NCBI RefSeq assembly: GCF_022682495.2
Contig: NC_071399.1
Coordinates: 52,940,873 to 53,004,872, forward strand
Direction of reading: 5' to 3'
DNA: 64,000 bases
From: Desmodus rotundus
Taxonomy: Eukaryota > Chordata > Mammalia > Chiroptera > Phyllostomidae
Part shown: in pieces, positions 57,011 through 64,000 of the stretch
Layout: every line of letters starts with the position of its first letter
Numbering within the stretch: position 1 is the stretch's first letter
The notes under the pieces: model-generated
The model's input: the letters and a program-made list of their open reading frames with translations, nothing else
Database searches by the model: none
Told to the model about the DNA's origin: nothing
Translations under genes and position numbers: made by a program

Positions 57011-60000
57011 ATTATTGTTATTTCTATTAACATGTTAACACACTGTTCTTTATATGATGACCTGACCCATGTGACAAATTTTTCTCAATTTCATTATCAA
57101 GAATTGTAGTTCTGCTGCTCTTTTGGTTTCAATGCTGTGGTTATTATGACTTTATGTAACATATATTTTATGTCACTCTTTTTTTGTGTTCAATATTAGA
57201 AAGATTAGATTTGCTTTTAGGCTCTTATAATTCATTTTGTGTAACATCTTTACTTTTCTTGGTTTTATCTTCTCTTTTTTAGTTTTCTTTATCTATTTTT
57301 TAAGTTTTGTAATACATATTTTTCAAGCCAACTTAAAAAGTTTTACTTTCTAAAACTCTTCTGTGTTCATATATGTAGTAAAAGTGTATTTTTTTTAACC
57401 TAGTTGAGGTGATACTCTGTATACACTTTAATATGCTATTTTTGCTATAATCATTTAAATTTTCTATCATAAAATTATATATTCATTAGAATGTAAATTT
57501 TTATTCTTATCAATATTCATATTTAAAGAGAAAGCTCAAATTTCTTTATACACTAAAACATCACTATAAAGCTTTCAGTTGTTTTTCAAATATTATACCT
57601 TGGAAAATTAACTCTAATCTGATTCTAGCCACTAAACACAAAACTACTTTTTGCAGTTCTTTTATCAAAGTAATGACTTATATCCAGGTTTCTAAGAGAA
57701 TCTCAGAAAGAATTAGTGTTTACCATTCAAAGGTACTAAAAAGCTTAAGGTACACAATTGTTTTTGGGTTCAAATGTATATTGTCTGATACATTCTATTC
57801 AGTTATGTTTCTTCTCATTTTATTGGGACATTTCTATTTTGAGAAGGATTTCTTTGTTGCAAATCAAAAAATTCCAAATGACATAGAATCTTAAGAGACA
57901 CATGGGTATTTTTCAGGGATCTGAATGAAGACTGAGGTGTTGAAGGTTAGACAATGGTAGCTCTAAAGGAATTAGATTTCATGTCCTGTTGTTTAAAAGT
58001 GTTTAAGGAAACACAGAGGAAATGGTTAGGACCCTATGATATCATTAGCACTATTTATATTCTCTCAAGGTCAAAGGTTTCAGGGATAAGAAAATATAGG
58101 CAAAGATGGAGACATTCATCTTTCTTGATTTTTATTAGTGCACTTTCAAATGCTCATGTGGAATAAGCATACTTTCTTTTTAAATTTTTGTCTTTCCACT
58201 TGCTTTAAGGATTTGTGTATAGGTGGGAAGAATAAGGAAATTGTATATTTTTACCATTACCATGATGTACAGTTAAAATATAAAGATTTTACAATATCAT
58301 GGTAATAAAACCCACATATTCTCTAAACAAAAACCCTTAAAAATGCTCTTATTCTATTTTAAAGGTTAGCTTATTATTGAAATTAATTCATATCACTGAT
58401 CCATTTTAGACTCTGCTAAAAAAGTTATGTTAATTAAGTTAGATTAGGCTCATTTGCTCTGTGAAAGTTTAGTATTGTTCTCCTTGCACTTTTACACAAT
58501 TGAAAATAACTTTTACATCAGAATTATTTCTGATTGTAACAAATAATGTGAGAACTGGGGCCAATGATCTCTTTTAAGGAAAAGCTGGAATTTCATCTTT
58601 TCTCCCAATATAGGATCTTAAGTATGAAAACCAATCACTTGTCCTAAAGGGAATGTTTTTTTTCTCTTTATGAGGGTTTTTGTTTTAATTCAAAGATGTA
58701 TTATAAATGGAGAATAGCTCTTTTAAACATTATAGCATGCAGAGTTTAGGTGATAAAACTGAACTGAGCTAGTCTTCTAAGAAATGTCAAGTATTTTCCA
58801 TTTTCTACGTACCCCTCTGAAGACTGAGAAAAGGGAGAAGAGTTGTGGTCGGTAGTTGCCGTTGGGACTGAGAGCACTGGGTGGTGGTGTCTGTTACTGC
58901 TTGTCGTGTAGCAACAAGTTATCATTTTGTTTACTTCATTAAGAATAAGGGAATCTCAGACTGCTAGGTTGGAAAAGAGGAGCTCTGTATATTGATTGTC
59001 TTTCTCATCATTGTTATTAGTAAATATTTACTTAATTGAATGGGCAAGTACTGTAGACATTGTGTGAATTAACAGATATGGAAGTACTTTGGAATCACGA
59101 CCATGAAGCAGTGCTTACTCATGTTGTCCACAGAATGACGATTTATGATGTGTCGACATGAGAGTGAGGAATTTTCTCTACTGAAAAACAATATTTTTTA
59201 CAGTTATCAATTGCTGGCCTTAGCTCCTCAGGAGTCTGTAGCTCTTATGCCAGGGTCACATTCCTCATCTCTGTTCCTGGGTTAAAGCCACAGACTCCAG
59301 AGCTGAGTTGGGTCAGGATGCCGTCACCTATTATCAGCTTGAAGCTAGGATATTCAAACCTAACACCCATCTATTTCTTTAAAAATATGTTATCAGTGGG
59401 ATGCCTTCTTCACATTACTTCCTCTCTGAATATCAACAGGACTTATTACTTATATTACTTCAAAATATCAAAGGAAACAAGAGTGGTCTTTCTTTTTTTC
59501 CGCTTTTACACCATTTTGTTAAGCATTTTGTATGTTCTCATGCAATCTTATAATTCCTATTAAAATGAGAGGGTATAGTACATAGGATGGGACAAAGTTT
59601 GACATTAACTTAATGACTCGTGTTTCACACCTGGGAGGCATGTCAGATATCACCTATGTAATGTTTAATGAAACACAGGTGGTAAGCCCTAGTTTGGATA
59701 TGTTGAATCCAAATATTCAGGGTAGTGGTGCCTAAGCTTATATATTTTCCAAAAGTTCCCCTAGCTCTTTCTGATACGTACTTTGACTTAGAACCGCTGT
59801 GCCAAAGAATATTTTCTGTTTGTTTTAGTCTCTAGGACAATATGTGAGGTAACTGTATAGTGAATATTTTTCTGGCATAAGTAGTACCAAAAGTTTTCTT
59901 TAAATTTACCTGGTTTTATATTAACTTTAAAAAGATTTTGTATATTTATTTGTGTATACTTATATATGTGTATATGTGTGTGTGTGTGTATACACATGTA

Positions 60001-61278
60001 TACTTACATACATACTTGATGTTTTCATCATTTGATTATGAAAACGACCCATGATTCATCCTATATTTATTGCAGGGCAGTCCATCTCCTGGTGTGTAGC
60101 ACAGCGTGAGTGGGAATGAGCTCATTCTCACCATGAACCATCCTAATAAACACTGATGATGGTGATAAATGTAGTCTCGGCAGTTTAGAGTGACATGCTC
60201 ATATAGTTTGCATAGAATTTAAAATTCTTAATTGAGGAATTACATAAAACTAATGAGTTAAGCCAAATTTTTATAATGGCCAAAGCCATCTCTTTGGGGC
60301 TATGGGGTCTTCCTGAGTTTGAATGTTACTGTTTCTCAAGTGTCTTTATGATTTAATATGAGCCTACTAATACTTCCCAAGTCAGTACTTTTTTGAAAGT
60401 GAGAACATCGGTTTCAATACAGACTTGTTGCCATTGTGAATATAAGCAAATTCATTAGTTTTCTATCTGCTTAAAACTTGAAGTGGGTATCACAAAATTA
60501 CAAAAGACTTGAGTTTTGGTTAAAATTGCCTTTTGTTTGAGATAAGTGGCACAAAATGTATCTGAAGCTGATAACAGAAACTATTTTCAACATTAACACA
60601 TTTAAGAAAAATTGTTCATATTATATGGCACCAAAATTTTTTGTAGTAGACTTTTATGTGCTACTACTATTAATAGTTTGCTTATATCTGTTACACTGTT
60701 TTCACGCTAGCACATTTAAGAAATTGCTTATAAGTGCCGTGCTATTGTTTGTCAGTCCCTGTACCGCATCTGCTGACTGTTCCCCTCAGTATCCTCCATT
60801 TTTAAGCCACTTTAAATATAATGAATAACTTTGGTGGTTCCTAGCATGGCTTTTCAGGAGCTCATCCACTACGAGAAAAGGCATATTATTGATAAGCACC
60901 TCCACTCATTGAGTTTGTATGGCCTCTTATTCTTAAAAAGGAATTCATACATTTTCATCCCTGCAGGAATAGAGCTGATAGAGTTATCCATTAAAATCAG
61001 GTAGAAATTACTACCATCATCTGTGTAGATATCAAATGAACAATTTAAAAATGGAGAAATGCTAAATGAGAAGAGAAAAAAACATTATTCTTACTATGTT
61101 ATGTGGATGATTATGGGGGGGAACCTCCAATGGCCAAGAAAAGCTTCTGAATATCTTTTTCTTTGATGAGTTGGAGATGAATTCCCAATTGTTGTATGTA
61201 ATGTTCAGAGAGAGCTAAATAAGCTGCCATCCATGTCTTAAAAATTAACTCCAAATTTTTTGGTGGGTTTGGCCTTAG
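57011..61278. other. Long intron stretch, nothing recognised
   Basis: 4.3 kb of AT-rich intron before exon k. There are short simple repeats (a GT/TA run near 59962-59993) but no repeat family, retrocopy or extra exon that I can support. Confidence 0.4.
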
Positions 61279-61439
61279 GATATGACAGCACGTGATCTGC
61301 TACAGCAGAGATACACTCTTCCAAATGGAGACACTGCCTGGAGATCCTCGCCCCTTGTGAATGCTGCTCTGGAAGGGAAGCTGGTGCTCTTGGATGGCAT
61401 TCATCGTGTCAATGCAGGCACCCTCGCTGTGTTGCAAAG
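61279..61439 (+). CDS. VWA8: VWA8 exon k (Walker B segment, module 2)
   Basis: A 161-bp exon encoding DMTARDLLQQRYTLPNGDTA onward to GTLAVLQ and two bases of an Arg codon. KLVLLDGIHRVN is the Walker B-type strand of the second AAA+ module, with LLDG in place of the common LLDE. The end at 61439 (CAAAG|gtttgc) reproduces the human Gln-Arg-Leu-Ile-His run. A much better consensus donor, gtgagt at 61446, lies six bases on and would add Phe-Ala in frame; which one is used cannot be decided from sequence. The acceptor is CCTTAG|GAT. Confidence 0.92.
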
Positions 61440-61451
61440 GTTTGCGTGAGT

Positions 61452-62339
61452 CACACGCAATAGCACACCAAGTAAACAGTGGATGTGGAACTCTTTCATT
61501 CTTGTTTTTTAAAACTGGGTTATGTGGATCCTTAAAACTTATAATTCTATATCCAAGTAGAACAGCAAATTTTTCAAAATTTTGTGTTTTAAGAAAACTT
61601 TTAAATAGTGATTTTGAAAGACATATATGCTTATCGTGTGTGTGTGTGTATGACACAAGTCACATAGCTCAAGTTTCTATAGTTTGTCAGAGTCATAGCT
61701 CCACTGTTTACAAACTCCTTGTGAATCATTGGTTTAAATTACTGGTTGATTTTGTTAGTATTTTTTTTTAGAAGAAATGTAGTTCCTTATATAAAAATGT
61801 ATAATGGCTGTTTTATTATGCTTTTAAGCTAAAAAGCTCACTTTGTGTACAAACATGAACATTTGTTTAACTGCTGTTCTCTTATTACAATTGTAGGTGG
61901 GGAAAATATCCACACATTCCTAATTAATTTCTCTTGAATTTAATGTTAAGAAGAAATTTCATGTATGACTTTCAATGGAAAATATTCCCATCCTGTATCA
62001 GTAATGATACTAATTTTTTGTTGTTACAGCTTGATTCTATCACTTGTAGATAATATTTGGTTTTTAACTTTGACTTATCAGGAAAGTCCAAAGAAGTGGA
62101 ATAATAACTATTCAAATTTTTTTCTCTTGAAAACATGTAGATGCCAAGTAAAATGAAAGATTCCAAAATCATTGTGTTAATCTTGATGAGATTTGAGAGC
62201 ATTTAAAAATACTTTGAGTGATTTATCATAAACAATACATAGATTTATAATTTTTTCTCTTCTAAACAGACAAAAGCGGACACAAAATAACACTTCCCCC
62301 TTTATTAGTCATCTCTTGTCCATTAGGACAAGTAGTAGT
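61452..62339. other. Intron after exon k, nothing recognised
   Basis: AT-rich sequence with a short (GT)n at 61638-61650. No named repeat. Confidence 0.4.
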
Positions 62340-62750
62340 AGGGCAGCTATCATTAATTGAGTACTCACTCTGTGCTGGGTGTTGTGCTAAGTCAGAATGT
62401 CTCAGGTTCTCAACTTGGGAATCACCTTTTGGGTGTGAGGTTTAAAAGTCACTGGTGCCTGAGCTCTAGCCACCTTGAAATTTCAAAAGGTGCACCTAAC
62501 TCTTTCCAGGAGTTGCTAATGTACAGCCAGGATTGAGAACAACTATATTAAGCATATGCCTTCCATTAACTGTATAATTTTCACAGCCATACTATGAGGT
62601 TCATATTATAGCCCTAATTTTATAAAAGATAAAAGTTTAAATTAGTTGGTCATTCAGCTAATAATGTGCATGGCTGGTTTTGAACCCTGGTCCAATGGAC
62701 TCCACTGCCCATGCTCCTAACCTCTGCATCATGCACTGTCCCTTCCCCTC
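62340..62750 (+). repeat. MIR split by a MER5-like DNA transposon
   Basis: The MIR halves are 62340-62387 (TTAATTGAGTACTCACTCTG) and 62554-62750 (GTTTTGAACCCTGGTCCAAT). Between them, 62388-62553 resembles MER5A, a hAT/Charlie MITE (GGTTCTCAACTTGGGAATCA at one end, GGATTGAGAAC at the other). Confidence 0.65.
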
Positions 62751-63375
62751 AGTGCTGGTCAAGTAGACGTGGTATGGGGCACTGGGACGTGGGCATCAGG
62801 AGACTTGGCGGTTGGTGTAAGACCTAGAGCAGCACTTTTCAACCTTTGCAACATCTGGAAGACAGTGCTGTTGTGCTGTGGATGGTTAGGTTGACCCCAC
62901 AGTAGATATATGAAATAGCACTAGTTATTTCATTATAGAGATTTTTGATATTTGAAATCCTACAATTCCAAAGATAGAAACATCTTGATAATACAAATAT
63001 TAAAAAGTTACATTGGACTCAAGGGAGCATGTGCCAACTGCCTTGCACATTAATATGCACCTCATGGTTATCCTGAGTTACTCATTCATCTGTTTTTTTC
63101 ATCCCCCTCCTCCTTCCCCTTTCCTGCTTTTCCCCGTCCCACTCCTCCCTGTCCTCATCTGGTATCCATGATTACTGCCCTTCAGTGCAGAAACCATAGT
63201 TTGGCCAACTGTACAGCACTGGCCAACTTGAAATTTTGAAAGGTGCATCTAAAATTTTGACTCAATAATTGCCAGTAACAATGGACATTATGACAATATT
63301 AACTGACTGATCCTACCTGTAATAACTTCACTGTTCCAAACTGATTTGTTTTGTGGCTTCCCTCCACTCCATTAG
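62751..63375. other. Intron before exon l, nothing clear
   Basis: A C/T-rich stretch lies at 63098-63155. CACTTTTCAACCTTTGCAAC near 62835 hints at an old DNA transposon end, but this is not firm. Confidence 0.4.
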
Positions 63376-63489
63376 GTTGATCCATGATCGAGAGCTAAGC
63401 CTCTATGATGGTTCTAGGTTGCTGAGAGAAGACCGGTATATGCGTTTAAAAAAGGAGCTGCAAATGTCTGATGAGCAGCTACAGAAGAG
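63376..63489 (+). CDS. VWA8: VWA8 exon l (last in window)
   Basis: A 114-bp exon that completes the split Arg codon and then encodes LIHDRELSLYDGSRLLREDR followed by YMRLKKELQMSDEQLQK, ending with two bases of another Arg codon. It continues the second AAA+ module after Walker B; LYDGSRLL parallels LEDGRFLM of the first module, which supports an internal module duplication. The acceptor is CATTAG|G and the donor AGAG|gtaatt. The next exon lies beyond the window. Confidence 0.93.
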
Positions 63490-64000
63490 GTAATTTATGA
63501 TACACTGCTCTCATTCTTATTGTTGAGTGTGCCTTTGTTTTCTTATTCTTCTAACCTTAGCCTCAAACCAAGATAACTTTGAGCAGCTTGATAATTTGGT
63601 ATCCTGGGCATGCTCATAGTGTGGCACTTCTTAAAACTTGAGTTTACGATCCAAGATGAACTCTGCACTCTCAGCCTACTTTTACATAAGTGTTCAAACG
63701 TGTTATAGGGACAGTAGTTTTAAGAAGGTAGTTCTTCTCTTGTCCTAGCCAATCAGTTTTTGTCCTATACTTTGTATCTTTTCAACAAATAGAGAAACAA
63801 AAAGTTTTGTCATGAACTCAGCCCACTCTCCTAAGAAGTCATCAGTTATTACTGGGGTATGCCACCTGATGCAGGATTATCCTTTGTGGCTTAAACATTT
63901 TCCAGAGACATAACCCCCAAATGCAATGTATAAGACTTGACTGGATCCTGGATCAGGACATAAAATGAAAATAGCTATAAAAGAAACAGTGGTGACAATT
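63490..64000. other. Intron after exon l, to window end
   Basis: VWA8 intron continuing beyond the window. No repeat or gene is recognised. Confidence 0.45.

Larger units (their letters stand above)
2379..63489 (+). other. VWA8: VWA8 gene, internal part (12 coding exons)
   Basis: This is the transcribed span of VWA8, running from its first to its last exon inside the window. The protein family is a ~1900-residue mitochondrial AAA+ ATPase with a C-terminal von Willebrand factor A domain. The exons here encode about the second to fourth hundred residues and some beyond: a first AAA+-like module with a degenerate P-loop and a second one with a canonical P-loop. Joined in order the exons keep one frame without a stop, and each junction has a usable splice-site pair. 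Introns range from 84 bp to about 18.4 kb. The mitochondrial presequence exon lies upstream and the VWA domain far downstream. Exon numbers (probably 3 to 14) are inferred. Identification rests on recognising the human protein. Confidence 0.95.

Noticed and set aside
59962..59993. (GT)n/(TA)n run as a possible regulatory Z-DNA element
   Set aside because: Short and imperfect, with no promoter or exon nearby; an ordinary microsatellite.
60556..60828. 90-codon frame with a hydrophobic segment
   Set aside because: AT-rich intron; no homology recognised, no supporting splice or promoter context. Hydrophobicity follows from T-rich codons.
1..64000. CRISPR arrays, rRNA, operons or defence systems
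   Set aside because: The window is mammalian intron and repeat sequence; the only regularly repeated units are microsatellites, with no spacer structure.

Overview
This is mammalian nuclear DNA, almost certainly from a bat. The main clues are tRNA-derived SINEs of the bat VES type with clear target-site duplications (TSDs), L1 3' ends of a kind I associate with bats, and half-L1-like and mariner elements lying in ordinary mammalian L2/MIR background. A yangochiropteran bat is the best guess, but the species cannot be named from the sequence.

The only host gene is VWA8 (von Willebrand factor A domain-containing protein 8, KIAA0564), a large mitochondrial AAA+ ATPase, read on the + strand. Twelve consecutive internal coding exons (2379-2509 to 63489) carry the first AAA+-like module, the linker, and the P-loop and Walker B part of the second module. 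All are open, keep phase and resemble the human protein closely. The first exon(s) lie upstream of the window and the rest of the gene downstream. Splicing oddities are a GC-AG intron (8113-20826), an 84-bp intron that cuts the GGKGCGKT P-loop, and tandem in-frame splice sites at the first and eleventh exons of the window.

The remaining ~98% is intron filled with repeats. 1-1149 is an L1 3' end. 3695-7356 holds two tandem ORF1-only (half-L1-like) retroposons sharing one target site. 9872-10637 is a solo LTR with a 6-bp TSD. 11261-13657 is a head-to-head pair of ~1.1-kb solo LTRs forming a large inverted repeat inside an L2. 14984-15641 and 38868-39555 are two mariner copies with the same internal deletion. 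18400-19675 is a decayed VDAC2 retropseudogene (- strand). 29400-30187 is a PCLAF retrocopy with an intact 111-codon ORF. 34370-37150 is antisense L2 with three young insertions. 38054-38366 is a MITE-like element. 43196-45330 and 52855-54765 are antisense L1s. 50172-52848 is a third half-L1-like copy carrying a nested LTR and SINE.

I found no RNA gene, CRISPR array, bacterial-type system or new multi-gene system. The most notable signals are the intact PCLAF retrocopy, the half-L1-like elements, the inverted LTR pair, the tandem splice sites and a perfect 17-bp hairpin just before an exon. Repeat names come from recognition by eye, without a library search.
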